DNA of 64,000 nucleotides from Chitinophagaceae bacterium (GTDB lineage Bacteria > Bacteroidota > Bacteroidia > Chitinophagales > Chitinophagaceae): positions 286,469-350,468 of the forward strand of contig JAHBTJ010000004.1 of NCBI GenBank assembly GCA_019638595.1, given 5' to 3'. A model generated the notes under the pieces. The model did no database searches. It saw nothing but the letters and a program-made list of their open reading frames with translations, and was not told where the DNA came from. The position numbers were made by a program, and so were the translations under genes. Within the stretch, counting starts at the first letter, position 1; each line of letters opens with the position of its first letter. This document shows positions 54,514 through 64,000 of the stretch, in pieces.

Positions 54514-56655
54514 CTAACTCACCAGCTCTTCTTTTCCTGTTTTGCTGTAAGCATCAGTAAGCGTACGTTGCAGCTCAAACGGTACCACCGCGTATTCCCG
54601 GAAATGCGTTTTAAATTTTGCCCGGCCCTGTGTAAGCGAACGAAGCGTGGATGAATAATCATTCATTTCTGCCAGCGGTACCCTGGCAATTATTTTTGTA
54701 AAGTTTCCTTCCGTATCAATTCCTTCTACCAGGGCACGCCGTGCCTGCAGGTCGCCCATTACAGAACCGGTAATATCATCGGGGCACAAAACTTCCACAT
54801 GCTGAATAGGTTCGAGTAACTGCGGAGCCGCCAGTTGAAAGGCGTTTTTAAATGCCATTAAACCGGCTATTTTAAAAGAAATATCATTGCTGTCCACCGG
54901 ATGCATGCGCCCGTCGAATACGCATACCCTTATATCCCTTACATACGAACCGGTTAAAGGTCCATTCTGCATTTTTTCCATCACTCCCTTAAGAATAGAG
55001 GGTAAAAACCGGAGATCTATAGCGCCGCCTACAATACAATTATAAAATACAAGCTTACCACCCCATGGCAGATCATGCATATCCCTGTTACGTACCGTTA
55101 ATCCGGCAGGATCGGGCATGTTCTCATACCAGGGTTCAATGCGCATATGCACTTCTCCAAACTGCCCTGCCCCACCCGATTGTTTTTTATGCCGGTATAC
55201 AGCTTCTGCGGCCGACCTGATGGTTTCGCGATAGGGAATTTTAGGCGATGAAAAAGTTATATCTACCTTGTATTGATGCAGCAGCTTCCATTTTATTACA
55301 GCCAAATGCATATCGCCCTGGCAATGCAGCAGGGTTTGCTTCAGTTCCTGCGATACCTCCACAACAATGGTCGGATCTTCTTCGCGCAACTGATGCAGGG
55401 CCGCTGCCAGCTTCTCTTCCTCCCCCTTTTTTTGGGTTGCAATGGCAACGCTCATATTAGGTGCGGGAAAAACAACCGGCTTTAACTCATACTCAGCGCT
55501 TCTTTCGTGCAAGGTATTATTAACATGCGTGTTTTTTAATTTTAATGTTGCCCCAATATCGCCGGCTGAAAGCTCATTTACGCTGATGCGCTTATTACCT
55601 TCCATAACAAATAACTGGTTAATACGTTCCGATATGCCGGTGTTTTCATTTACCAGTTCCATTCCCGTTTTAAGCGACCCTGAAAAAATTTTCATAAAAG
55701 AAAGCTCTCCAACATGTGGCTCAGAAACAGCTTTGTATATAAAAGCGCATACAGGCGCTTGGGCATCGCAGGGAAGCTTTTGTCCTTTTACCGATTCCTG
55801 CGGTGGCATTTCATTAGCGCTGGGACAAACATTATCAATAAACCCCATCAGCCGCCCTGCTCCCATATTACGTTCGGCAGACAGGCAGAAAAGGGGGAAA
55901 AGGTCATGATTGATCATCGCCTTTTTCATGCCTGTTTTTATTTCGTCTTCATCCAGCTCCCCCTTATCAAAATATTTTTCCATTAAAGTTTCATCGTTGC
56001 CGGCAACCGCTTCAATCAGCTCCTTGTGCAGCAAATTGGCTTTTTCTTTTTCCGGTTCGGGTATATCCAGCTTTTCAGGCTTTCCGCCGGCATCCTTAAA
56101 TTTATACATCGTCATGCGAAGCACATCAACAATGCAATGAAATCCTTCACCCTGCTGTAAAGGATACTGCACAACAGTCAGCTTACTTCCAAAATGTTCT
56201 TTGGCCTGCTGCACGGTATGATCAAAATCCGATTTTTCATTGTCGAGATGATTTACAACAAATATCATGGGAGTTTTAAACTGTTCCGTATACTGCCATA
56301 TAATATCCGTACCTACTTCAACACCCATGGCCGCGTTCAGCAGCATAATACCGGTATCGGCTACCCGCAATGCCGATAAAACTTCTCCTACAAAATCATC
56401 ATAGCCGGGAGTATCAATAATGTTGATCTTATATCCCCGCCATTTGGTATGCATTAAGGTAGAAAAGATGGAGTTACCGCGCTCCTGTTCCAGTTCGTGG
56501 TAATCGCTTGTTGTATTTTTTTCCGTAACGGTTCCGCGTCTTGAAATTAATCCTGCTTCGTAAAGCAGGCATTCGGCAAGCGCCGTTTTACCGGAGCCAG
56601 CGTGCCCCAGAAGAACAATGTTCTTCACATGGGAAGTATCAAATTCGGCAGCCAT
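54514..56655 (-). CDS. Elongation factor G paralogue (divergent EF-G)
   Basis: A 713-aa translational GTPase with all five EF-G domains. Start at 56655 (MAAEFDTSHVKN) is preferred; the longer frame from 56712 adds a non-conserved head. P-loop GHAGSGKTAL, the switch I region ERGNSIFSTLMHTKW (canonical RGITI replaced), G3 DTPGYDDF instead of DTPGHVDF, G4 NHLD instead of NKMD. Domain IV has YRHKKQSGGAGQFGEVHMR, and the C-terminus SLTQGRAKFKTHFREYAVVP. The changes mark it as the second EF-G type found in many Bacteroidota, of which a Bacteroides member (EF-G2) is reported to work with little GTP hydrolysis under starvation. The housekeeping EF-G must be elsewhere. Confidence 0.85.
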   Translation of the reverse strand: MAAEFDTSHVKNIVLLGHAGSGKTALAECLLYEAGLISRRGTVTEKNTTSDYHELEQERGNSIFSTLMHTKWRGYKINIIDTPGYDDFVGEVLSALRVADTGIMLLNAAMGVEVGTDIIWQYTEQFKTPMIFVVNHLDNEKSDFDHTVQQAKEHFGSKLTVVQYPLQQGEGFHCIVDVLRMTMYKFKDAGGKPEKLDIPEPEKEKANLLHKELIEAVAGNDETLMEKYFDKGELDEDEIKTGMKKAMINHDLFPLFCLSAERNMGAGRLMGFIDNVCPSANEMPPQESVKGQKLPCDAQAPVCAFIYKAVSEPHVGELSFMKIFSGSLKTGMELVNENTGISERINQLFVMEGNKRISVNELSAGDIGATLKLKNTHVNNTLHERSAEYELKPVVFPAPNMSVAIATQKKGEEEKLAAALHQLREEDPTIVVEVSQELKQTLLHCQGDMHLAVIKWKLLHQYKVDITFSSPKIPYRETIRSAAEAVYRHKKQSGGAGQFGEVHMRIEPWYENMPDPAGLTVRNRDMHDLPWGGKLVFYNCIVGGAIDLRFLPSILKGVMEKMQNGPLTGSYVRDIRVCVFDGRMHPVDSNDISFKIAGLMAFKNAFQLAAPQLLEPIQHVEVLCPDDITGSVMGDLQARRALVEGIDTEGNFTKIIARVPLAEMNDYSSTLRSLTQGRAKFKTHFREYAVVPFELQRTLTDAYSKTGKEELVS

Positions 56656-56764
56656 GGCAAGAATTTTTAAAGATGAATAAAAGTAGCGTATCGGCAAACA
56701 ATCAACCCTCACCTGCGAAATTGAACACAGGTGCTGTTGTCAGCTATTATTAATATTCAGAAAA

Positions 56765-57151
56765 TCAGGCGTAACTGGTAAGGAACTGCTGAAAGTCCCG
56801 TTTTAACTCGCTCAACCTGCCCCGCAGTTGCCTGTATGCTTCGGCAAGTTTTTCATGGTCTTCTGCTACGTCGGGAGATGGAGGACCATCGGAAGAAAGC
56901 ATTTGGTAAGCCGTTGTGTTACTGTGCGCCTTGATGTTTTTTTTCAGGTCGTGAATATTCGTTAACTGGATATCGAACTGGTTTTCGTAATGCTCAACAT
57001 CCATTAACGCGTCTTTACCGGTAATATGAGCCGCAATTTGCTGCAACTCTTTTTTCATACGGGTGAATTCTTCCCGTTGAGAACGTAATGCCTCCCTCCA
57101 GGTATTACATTCTTTTGAAAAGTGCGAGATCTCTGTAGTAACCATGGGCAT
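56765..57151 (-). CDS. Small coiled-coil protein (128 aa), unknown
   Basis: A 128-aa soluble protein, mostly helical. The first 45 residues (EEFTRMKKELQQIAAHITG) and the last 45 (AEDHEKLAEAYRQLRGRLSE) have heptad-like spacing of Leu, Ile and charged residues. A proline-rich break in the middle (SSDGPPSPDVAED) suggests a hairpin of two coiled coils. It lies 110 bp upstream of the EF-G paralogue on the same strand and may be co-transcribed. No family recognised. Confidence 0.55.
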   Translation of the reverse strand: MPMVTTEISHFSKECNTWREALRSQREEFTRMKKELQQIAAHITGKDALMDVEHYENQFDIQLTNIHDLKKNIKAHSNTTAYQMLSSDGPPSPDVAEDHEKLAEAYRQLRGRLSELKRDFQQFLTSYA

Positions 57152-57300
57152 ACAATTTAAAGTGAAGAAATATTAGAAATTGTCACAAAGCCATGGGGGC
57201 GGACGCTGCATAATTAACAGCTTACTAAAAGTAATAAAAAATATGAAAAAATGAACGAATGTGTATAAAAACCAAAAGTATACAGGTTTCTCTTTATTAT

Positions 57301-57341
57301 AAAAAAATAACCCATCGCATGGCTGAGCCAATGGATGGGTT
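57301..57341 (-). terminator. Terminator of the repeat-adhesin gene
   Basis: Arms AACCCATC (57309-57316) and GATGGGTT (57334-57341), with an inner TGGCT/AGCCA stem. On the minus strand it is followed by seven T. It starts 25 bp after the stop of the adhesin gene. Confidence 0.8.
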
Positions 57342-57365
57342 AATGTCTATCAACGTTCGAAAAAC

Positions 57366-60300
57366 TTACTGTGTAATAACGGGAATAATCACCCGCTTAT
57401 CGTCTGCTACCAGCTCTACAAAATATTCTCCTTTGGCGAACGGCATCAGGTTCAGATCATTTACGGTGTTTACAATGGTATTAACCAGCACTCTTCTTCC
57501 TATCCTGTCGTATACCGTTACCTTAATTGGTTTTGAAGGCAGTTTGGACAGGATGAGCTTAGCCAGCCCATTGCCGGGGTTAGGCGTTACTTTTACCCTG
57601 ATATCACCGATATAAATATCGCCTGCCGGAACAAAGAAGTAGGAAGCTTCGCCTATACATCCTGAGCTTCCGATAGTTACTCTTACAGTATAGGTGCCAT
57701 ACCCGCGCGGTTTGTATTTTTTATCGGTAGCGCCGGGTATCAGCACTCCTCCTTTATACCATTGGTAAGTATCAGCATTGGTAGATATCAGCTCATTGCC
57801 CTGCTGGGTGATGGACGGTGCAGGAGCGGAACCCATTGTTACCACAATTTCATCGTATATATCCACGCCGCAACCGCTTACGGTTACAAAGTAAGTACCG
57901 GAAGCAGATGCAGTAATGGTTTGTGTGGTTTCGCCCGTGCTCCATGCATAGCTGGCGCCGGCGTTTCCTGCATCCAGCACTAATGCTGAAGAAAAGCAAA
58001 CAGTAGTATCGTTGCCCAGGTTTACACTGGTAGGCATATCCATTACCGCTAATTCTATTTCGTCGCTGCCTGTACAACCATTATGATTAACAGTTACGCC
58101 GTAAGTGCCTGCAGCCGCCGCATTGATAGTTTGGGAAGCTGCCCCGGTAGTCCAGGTATATGTTGCGCCCGGATAGCCGGCATCAAGCGTCAGGCTGCTG
58201 CCTGAGCAAATGGTAGTATCATTACCCAGCGAAACAGGAATAGTTGAAATAACATCTACGTCAATTTCGCCATTACCGCTACAGCTACCCTGGGTTACAG
58301 CTACCGTATAAGTTGTTTGACCTTCGGATAAATTGGGCTGTATCGTTTGTGAAGTTTCACCGGTGCTCCACAGGTAGGTAGCTCCCGGATGCCCGGCGTC
58401 CAGTACCAAAGTACTACCTGTACATATGGTGGTATCGTTACCCAGGTTAACGGTAAGATCGGGTGAAACCGTTACTACGATATTATCAACAGCGTTACAA
58501 ATACCGTTAGAAACAGTAACGCTGTAAGTACCCGATGTAGTTACATCTATGGTTTGGAAACTCTCGCCGGTACTCCACGCATAGGTAGCGCCCGGGTGAT
58601 TGCCGGCATCCAGCGTAAGGGTTGTGCCGGTACAAATAGTAGTATCATTGCCCAGGTTTATGTCAATGCCCGATCCTGTTACAGTTACCGGTATTGTTAC
58701 GGTATCAGCTTTATTATTGCTGTTGGTAACTATTAATGTAACATTATAGGTACCTGCAGCAGCATAATCGTGTACAGGATTTCTTTGCAGCGCCCCTGCC
58801 GCAGGAGGGGATGCGTAGGTAACTACAGTGCCATCGCCAAAATCCCAGGTAAAGTTTCTCCGTGTGCCACAAGCAAAAGTCGTATACCCGTCGGAAGTGA
58901 ATTTAACCGAATAGGGGGGACAATTAACTGTTTGGGAGTATATAAAATTCGCATCTACCTGCTTTTTAGCAGTAATTACAATAGTATCGCGTGCCGTACA
59001 ACCGTCTTTTACCACTGTTACCCAATAAGTAGCGGGATCTAATATTGAAATAGAAGATCTGGGAGGGAACGCTGTGTTATAGCCTTCCAGTTCCGGAATA
59101 ACAGGGTTACTTCCCCATATAATACTGCTGGCTCCCGATACACCTGAATTTATTGTATATACTCCGCAAGCCATCTCAGCGTCTGGTCCCAGGTTTACTA
59201 CAAGCGGGGTTGTATTAATAGTTACATTAATCGTATCTCTGTCGAAGCAACTACCATTGCTTACTTCTACCCAATAGCTGCCGGTTGAGGATGCAATAAT
59301 GGTTTGTGAAGTTTCACCGGTGCTCCACAAATAGGTTGCCCCGGCATTGCCCGCGTCCAGGGTAAGCGTTCCCCCCGAACATAAGGTTGTATCGTTACCA
59401 AGATTTACATTCAACGTGGATGTATTGACTGTTATATTGATATCATCATCAGCTGAACATGATCCATTGGATACCGTAACAGAATAGGTGCCTGTAGTGG
59501 TTACATTGATCGTTTGTGTGGTTTCCCCGGTGCTCCATAAATAACCGGATCCCGCGTTGCCGGCATCAAGTGTAATTGAACCGCCTGCACAAATATTTTG
59601 GTCGGCGCCCAGGTTTACTACCGGCGGCACCCCGCTTACTGTAATATTGATGTCATCTCCGCCTGTGCAGGAACCATCGCCTACTATTACAGAATAATTA
59701 CCCCCCGTATTCACTGAAATAGTCTGGGTAGTTTCCCCGGTGCTCCATAAAAAGGTGGAACCCGCATTGCCTGCATCCAATATAGTGCTGGTACCTGTAC
59801 AGATATTCCTGTCTGGCCCCAGGCTCACTACTGCCGGCGCCGAGCTAAAGCTTACTGTAATGGTATCCCTGTCGCTGCATGCGCCATTGGTTACCGTAAC
59901 ATAATAAGTATCCGATGTAGTTACATCAATGGTTTGCGTGGTTTCCCCGGTGCTCCACAAATAAGTAGCTCCTGCATTGCCTGCATCCAGGGTTGTGCTG
60001 CTTCCTGCACAGAGTGCTCTGTCGGGGCCCAGGTCAACTGATGGCCCGCTGCCTGTTACATTTATCACCACCGAAAAAGTATCTGATTTGCCGTTATTAT
60101 TCGCTACAATCAATGAAACAGCATAGCTGCCTGTTGCTGCATAATTATGCGTTGGATTTTTTTGAGCAGTGGTGGGCGGAGTGCGTGTTATAACCGTTCC
60201 ATCACCAAAGTCCCATATATATGTACTCAGGCTTCCGCAATTAATGGCAGACATATCGGTGAATTTTACCGAATAAGGAACGCAGAAGCTGGTTTGCGCA

Positions 60301-61637
60301 TAACTGAATTCAGCATGTACGGAAGGCTTGGAATGCACAACAATTGTATCCCTTGCCTCGCATCCGTCTTTCACTACCGATACCCAATAGGTGCCCGGCA
60401 GGTTCGTAGGCGCAGTTGGACTGTTAGTAAACCCATTGCCGAAGCCATCTACAGTGCCGCCCCATACAATGCTGGTAGCCCCGGTTATACCGGTATTAAA
60501 TGTTATTACACCGCCACAGGTTTCCTGGTCTGGCCCCAGGTTTACGGTGAAGGCAGGATTTACCGTAATATTTATACTTGCCACCTCGTCAACACCACAT
60601 TTTGATTTAGTAACGGTATAGGTAGTCGTTCCTGCAGGGGTAGCCACGGGGTTGTAAATATTGGGGTTGCTCAGTCCGGCTGCAGGCGACCAGCTATAAG
60701 TAACGCCTTCTTCATATCCCGCATCTAACTGAACACTGTTACCGGCGCAAATGGTCTTGTCACCTCCTAAATCAGGCGTAGCAGGCCCGGAAGAAAAGGC
60801 TACCGTAAAGGGTATTATAATCCCATCTCCATCCCCCGTATTCGGATCATATACGTTTAATTCAATTTCATAATCGCCTTCTTCCGTAAAAGTATGCACA
60901 GGGTTTTCATCCCCGTACCAATCGTAACTCCCCGATGGGCCGTATATACTCCAGGAGTACTCCAGATCATTTGCGCCACATTGTGTAGTCAGGTTATTAA
61001 ACTGTACCTGCATGCTGCCGCAATTGTCTAATACCGTATAATTAAAATTTGCCGCAAACGAAGCGGTTACCACTACATTTACCGTATCTCTTGCCGTACA
61101 GGTGCCATTGCCTACTTCCACCCAATAGGTACCGGTTGAGCTTACGTAGCGCGAAGGGTTTCCGTTACTGGAAGGATCATCCCAGGTATAAGTTAAACCA
61201 CCGGGAACATTGGTTTGCAGCAAATAACCTACCCCGATAGAGCCTGCGCAAAGCGTTGCATCCGGTCCTAAATTGGGAGTAAATTTTTCAAATGTTTGTA
61301 TATAACCTGCTTCTGCTTTTGTATTTGTAGAACCTGCCTCTGTATTAATAGTAAGTACCACTGTAAAAGTACCTTGCGAATTATAAGTATGCTGGGGATT
61401 GGGATCTGTATTGGTGATAATAGTTCCATCGCCAAAATTCCAGGTATAACTAATAATAGGATCTCCCACATCGCTGGTGGAAGTACTCGTAAACTGTACA
61501 GCTAAAGGAGCGCAGCCTGTAGTTACAGACGCGTTAAAGCCTGCTACCGCAGCAAGCGTATTTTTTTCCTTATCGCCCGCAAATGAATTGATAAATATCA
61601 ACAAACCCGTGGCCAAAAACAGTATAATTCTCTTCAT
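57366..61637 (-). CDS. Large secreted PKD/SprB-type repeat protein with T9SS domain (1423 aa)
   Basis: Signal peptide (IILFLATGLLIFINSFA), then about twelve repeats built on LGxDxxxCxGxxLxLDAGxxGxxYxWSTGETxQTI. Between them lie three recognisable PKD domains with the WNFGDGT / WDFGDGT motif (about residues 45-115, 465-540, and 915-990). A T9SS type A sorting domain ends the protein (VTPNPGNGLAKLILSK, YFVELVADDKRVIIPVITQ). The repeats resemble those of SprB-like gliding or attachment adhesins in Bacteroidota. Each module carries a conserved cysteine pair that probably forms a disulphide. Monocistronic with its own terminator; divergent from dnaG. Confidence 0.85.
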   Translation of the reverse strand: MKRIILFLATGLLIFINSFAGDKEKNTLAAVAGFNASVTTGCAPLAVQFTSTSTSDVGDPIISYTWNFGDGTIITNTDPNPQHTYNSQGTFTVVLTINTEAGSTNTKAEAGYIQTFEKFTPNLGPDATLCAGSIGVGYLLQTNVPGGLTYTWDDPSSNGNPSRYVSSTGTYWVEVGNGTCTARDTVNVVVTASFAANFNYTVLDNCGSMQVQFNNLTTQCGANDLEYSWSIYGPSGSYDWYGDENPVHTFTEEGDYEIELNVYDPNTGDGDGIIIPFTVAFSSGPATPDLGGDKTICAGNSVQLDAGYEEGVTYSWSPAAGLSNPNIYNPVATPAGTTTYTVTKSKCGVDEVASINITVNPAFTVNLGPDQETCGGVITFNTGITGATSIVWGGTVDGFGNGFTNSPTAPTNLPGTYWVSVVKDGCEARDTIVVHSKPSVHAEFSYAQTSFCVPYSVKFTDMSAINCGSLSTYIWDFGDGTVITRTPPTTAQKNPTHNYAATGSYAVSLIVANNNGKSDTFSVVINVTGSGPSVDLGPDRALCAGSSTTLDAGNAGATYLWSTGETTQTIDVTTSDTYYVTVTNGACSDRDTITVSFSSAPAVVSLGPDRNICTGTSTILDAGNAGSTFLWSTGETTQTISVNTGGNYSVIVGDGSCTGGDDINITVSGVPPVVNLGADQNICAGGSITLDAGNAGSGYLWSTGETTQTINVTTTGTYSVTVSNGSCSADDDINITVNTSTLNVNLGNDTTLCSGGTLTLDAGNAGATYLWSTGETSQTIIASSTGSYWVEVSNGSCFDRDTINVTINTTPLVVNLGPDAEMACGVYTINSGVSGASSIIWGSNPVIPELEGYNTAFPPRSSISILDPATYWVTVVKDGCTARDTIVITAKKQVDANFIYSQTVNCPPYSVKFTSDGYTTFACGTRRNFTWDFGDGTVVTYASPPAAGALQRNPVHDYAAAGTYNVTLIVTNSNNKADTVTIPVTVTGSGIDINLGNDTTICTGTTLTLDAGNHPGATYAWSTGESFQTIDVTTSGTYSVTVSNGICNAVDNIVVTVSPDLTVNLGNDTTICTGSTLVLDAGHPGATYLWSTGETSQTIQPNLSEGQTTYTVAVTQGSCSGNGEIDVDVISTIPVSLGNDTTICSGSSLTLDAGYPGATYTWTTGAASQTINAAAAGTYGVTVNHNGCTGSDEIELAVMDMPTSVNLGNDTTVCFSSALVLDAGNAGASYAWSTGETTQTITASASGTYFVTVSGCGVDIYDEIVVTMGSAPAPSITQQGNELISTNADTYQWYKGGVLIPGATDKKYKPRGYGTYTVRVTIGSSGCIGEASYFFVPAGDIYIGDIRVKVTPNPGNGLAKLILSKLPSKPIKVTVYDRIGRRVLVNTIVNTVNDLNLMPFAKGEYFVELVADDKRVIIPVITQ

Positions 61638-61788
61638 AGGAGTTATTATAGTTATTCGAGGATATAGACAACAGGGTGTATAACGTATAACAGATTTTTA
61701 AATTGTTGCAAACCATTCCATTAAAAAAAAATTCATGGATACTTTGATACATATTAACTTGTAGCGCCTAAATAAAACTGTTTCAGAT

Positions 61789-63735
61789 TTGATTTCGCAG
61801 CATACGATAGAGCAGATATTATCAAGGATAGATGTAATAGATATTGTTGGCAGCTTTGTAAAATTAAAGAAAAGAGGTACCAACTACCTGGGGCTCTGTC
61901 CCTTCCACAACGAAAAAACACCTTCCTTTACCGTTTCTCCCGCAAAAGAAATTTACAAGTGCTTTGGTTGCGGCAAGAGCGGTAACAGCATCAGCTTTTT
62001 GATGGAGCATGAAAAGTACAGCTATGTGGAAGCGCTCCGCTGGCTGGCCAACAGGTATAATGTAGAGATAGAAGAAACGGAAACAAGCCCTGCCTATAAA
62101 GAAGCACAGCAAAAAGCAGACAGCCTTTACATCATCAACAATTTCGCCCAAAAATTTTTCTCGGATATGCTTCTTAACACCGAGGAAGGGCAGGATATAG
62201 CGCTCAGTTACCTGAAAGAACGGGGCTTTAACGATGCTGTAATAGAAAAATTTCAACTGGGCTATTGCAGCCGGCAAAGAGACGCTTTTGCCAAAGCGGC
62301 TGCCGAAGCGCAATACAATCCTGAATTTTTATTAAAATCGGGGCTGGTAGTTACCCGCGATGAGCAACTGGTGGATAACTATCGTGACAGGATCATTTTC
62401 CCGGTACACAATCAAACCGGTAAAATAATCGGTTTCGGGGCCCGGATCATAGGTAAAAACGATCGTGCGCCTAAATACATCAATACGCCTGAGAACGAAA
62501 TTTACATTAAAAGCAAAATATTGTATGGCTCCTATTTTGCGCGGCAGGCCATAGACCGGGCGGATGAATGTCTTTTGGTAGAAGGCTATACAGATGTAAT
62601 ATCCCTTCACCAGGCGGGGATAGAAAACGTGGTTGCCAGCGGCGGCACTTCCTTGACTCCCGACCAGTTAAGGCTTGTAAAAAAATATACCAATAATCTT
62701 ACCATTATCTATGATGGCGATTCTGCCGGTATTAAAGCCGCCTTACGCGGATTGGACCTGGCTTTAGAAGAAGGCTTGAATGTGCAACTGGTATTGATAC
62801 CGGATAAAGAGGATCCTGACAGCTATGTAAAGAAAGTAGGCAATGAGGCTTTCAGAAATTTCATAGCGCAAAACAAAAAAGATGTTGTACTGTTTCAACT
62901 GGAAGTATCCCTGAAAGATGCCGGCAACGATTCAGTCAAAAAATCTGCCGTGGTAAATCGCATAGCAGAAACGATATCCCGGCTCAATAAAGCAGAAGAT
63001 TTTACCAAGCAACAGGATTATATACGGCAGTGTGCCGGGTTACTTCATATTGATGAAGCCGGTTTAAATGCCCTGGTCAATAAGTTTATACGCGATCGCG
63101 TTACAAAGCAGGAAAACAAAGCGCAGGCCGCAGAGTTAAATGCCCGGCCCGAAAACGCGGAGAGTACCCCCGGGATAACTGAGGATGAAACACTCAGCCT
63201 GTTGAATAAAGATGAGCTGGTTGAGCGGAATATTACCAGGGCCTTGCTTGAATTTGGTACTTACGACTGGGGTGAAGAACAAAAAGTATACGATTATATT
63301 CTTTCGGAGTTTGACAGCAACAGCCTGCATGAATTGTTTGATAACAAACAGATGTTACTGATCATTGAAACGTACAAAACCTGGGTGCAGAATGGAGTGG
63401 ACCCTTCGCCTAAAAGCTTTTTGTATCACGAAAATATAGAATTGAGCACACTGGTTGTAGGGTTGATGGATACCAGGTATGAGCTCAGCCATAACTGGAA
63501 AGAACATTATGACGGCCCGATGCCTACACGGGAAGAACTATACAGGGAAGAAGTTGCTTCCACCTTAAACTATCTCAAGCTCCGGAAAATAAAACGCCTT
63601 ATAGATGAAAACCAGCGCGACCTGGAAAAGCTGCACTCACCCGAGGAACAACTCACCTTGCTGCAAACACACCAGCATCTTAAGCAACTTGAAATAGAAC
63701 TTATCCGGAACCAGGGTGCGGTGATATTTAAGTAG
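61789..63735 (+). CDS. dnaG: DNA primase DnaG
   Basis: Makes RNA primers for DNA replication. The 648-aa protein has the N-terminal zinc ribbon (CPFHNEKTPSF and YKCFGCGKSG, residues about 38-62) and the catalytic Toprim core. That core includes RIIFPVHNQTGKIIGFGAR and LLVEGYTDVISLHQAG with the metal-binding Glu, and TIIYDGDSAGIKAA with the paired aspartates. A C-terminal helicase-binding domain follows. The start codon is TTG at 61789 (MISQHTIEQIL is the family start; no ATG is available in frame before the zinc ribbon). Confidence 0.95.
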   Translation: MISQHTIEQILSRIDVIDIVGSFVKLKKRGTNYLGLCPFHNEKTPSFTVSPAKEIYKCFGCGKSGNSISFLMEHEKYSYVEALRWLANRYNVEIEETETSPAYKEAQQKADSLYIINNFAQKFFSDMLLNTEEGQDIALSYLKERGFNDAVIEKFQLGYCSRQRDAFAKAAAEAQYNPEFLLKSGLVVTRDEQLVDNYRDRIIFPVHNQTGKIIGFGARIIGKNDRAPKYINTPENEIYIKSKILYGSYFARQAIDRADECLLVEGYTDVISLHQAGIENVVASGGTSLTPDQLRLVKKYTNNLTIIYDGDSAGIKAALRGLDLALEEGLNVQLVLIPDKEDPDSYVKKVGNEAFRNFIAQNKKDVVLFQLEVSLKDAGNDSVKKSAVVNRIAETISRLNKAEDFTKQQDYIRQCAGLLHIDEAGLNALVNKFIRDRVTKQENKAQAAELNARPENAESTPGITEDETLSLLNKDELVERNITRALLEFGTYDWGEEQKVYDYILSEFDSNSLHELFDNKQMLLIIETYKTWVQNGVDPSPKSFLYHENIELSTLVVGLMDTRYELSHNWKEHYDGPMPTREELYREEVASTLNYLKLRKIKRLIDENQRDLEKLHSPEEQLTLLQTHQHLKQLEIELIRNQGAVIFK

Positions 63736-63880
63736 TGCTGTGAGGTTGTCAGCCGTCAGTCTATATGAGCCAGCAGCATAGTGGTATAAGGTATAAGGTG
63801 TAGGGAAGATACACAACTTGTAACCTTTGCAACTGACGACGGTTGATGATGATTTTCTTTATCCCTTGTTTATTATCCAT

Positions 63881-63888
63881 TATATTTG
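63881..63888 (+). promoter_or_regulatory. -7 promoter element of the last gene
   Basis: TATATTTG matches the Bacteroidota TAnnTTTG consensus exactly and lies 37 nt before the ATG at 63926. No clear -33 TTTG is present at the usual gap. The preceding 140 bp after dnaG (63736-63880) hold no gene. Confidence 0.5.
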
Positions 63889-63925
63889 ATCTGTTACAAA
63901 TACGCCACGCTACAACAATGCTACT

Positions 63926-64000
63926 ATGAACAAAAAAACTATAGCTGGCCATGATAATACCCCGCCCCGCAAAAAAGACGATCCGCTTTTAAAAGCAGCT
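63926..64000 (+). CDS. Start of an unknown gene, cut by window end
   Basis: Twenty-five codons from ATG at 63926 to the window edge, open throughout. The start is polar and basic (MNKKTIAGHDNTPP then RKKDDPLLKAA). A good -7 element lies at 63881. Too short to name; the positively charged head could precede a PD-(D/E)XK-like or other soluble protein, but no claim is made. Confidence 0.5.
   Translation, partial: MNKKTIAGHDNTPPRKKDDPLLKAA

Noticed and set aside
63926-64000. Naming the last partial gene
   Set aside because: Twenty-five residues are too few for a family assignment.

Overview
The window looks like chromosomal DNA from a soil or freshwater member of the Bacteroidota, most likely the Chitinophagaceae. 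Four things point there. Several secreted proteins end in type IX secretion (T9SS) sorting domains. A bacillithiol gene (bshC) and the Bacteroidota-type fusion of NagB with a PIG-L deacetylase are present. Promoters match the TTTG / TAnnTTTG pattern, and genes mostly lack Shine-Dalgarno sequences. No database search was possible, so the taxonomy and all families are read from the sequence itself.

Layout. 1-3.4 kb: hexuronate/mannonate catabolism (partial Gfo/Idh/MocA oxidoreductase, SDR, uxuA). 3.8-5.4 kb: bshC. 5.7-8.5 kb: a tight operon of SDR, 3-hydroxyacyl-CoA-dehydrogenase-like protein and membrane dipeptidase. 8.7-9.4 kb: two small hypothetical genes. 9.6-12.3 kb: glycogen synthesis (glgA, glgC). 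12.5-16.6 kb: two divergent FucP-family sugar transporters and a ROK sugar kinase. 16.7-19.7 kb: a BlaI repressor and a BlaR1-like M56 protein that also carries an amidase and TonB-type domains. 19.9-22.7 kb: ftsE and nagB.

The accessory part starts at tRNA-Arg(ACG), 22.8 kb. The last 45 bp of this locus are repeated at 25.1 kb. Between the copies lies a 2.3-kb island with a frameshifted GIY-YIG nuclease remnant and a Fic gene preceded by five direct repeats, but no integrase. From 25.3 to 39.9 kb, all on the minus strand, lies a secreted polymorphic-toxin locus. In transcription order it holds a beta-helix protein, a 2307-aa CARDB-repeat protein, an RHS protein with a C-terminal GIY-YIG nuclease tip, its abutting probable immunity gene, and a T9SS-sorted protein. 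From 40.2 to 44.9 kb follows an unusual three-gene minus-strand cluster: an unrecognised 663-aa protein, a secreted barrel-like protein, and a VirD4/TraG-like ATPase without membrane segments or any other conjugation gene. This cluster is the best candidate for an undescribed system.

From 45.8 kb on the content is ordinary again: a MerR/TipAS regulator with a probable operator, an AraC regulator, a SAM methyltransferase, a MATE exporter, a T9SS-exported purple-acid-phosphatase-like enzyme, a di-haem cytochrome c peroxidase with an imelysin-like front, a divergent EF-G paralogue with a small coiled-coil protein, a 1423-aa repeat adhesin, dnaG, and the first 25 codons of a final gene cut by the window edge.
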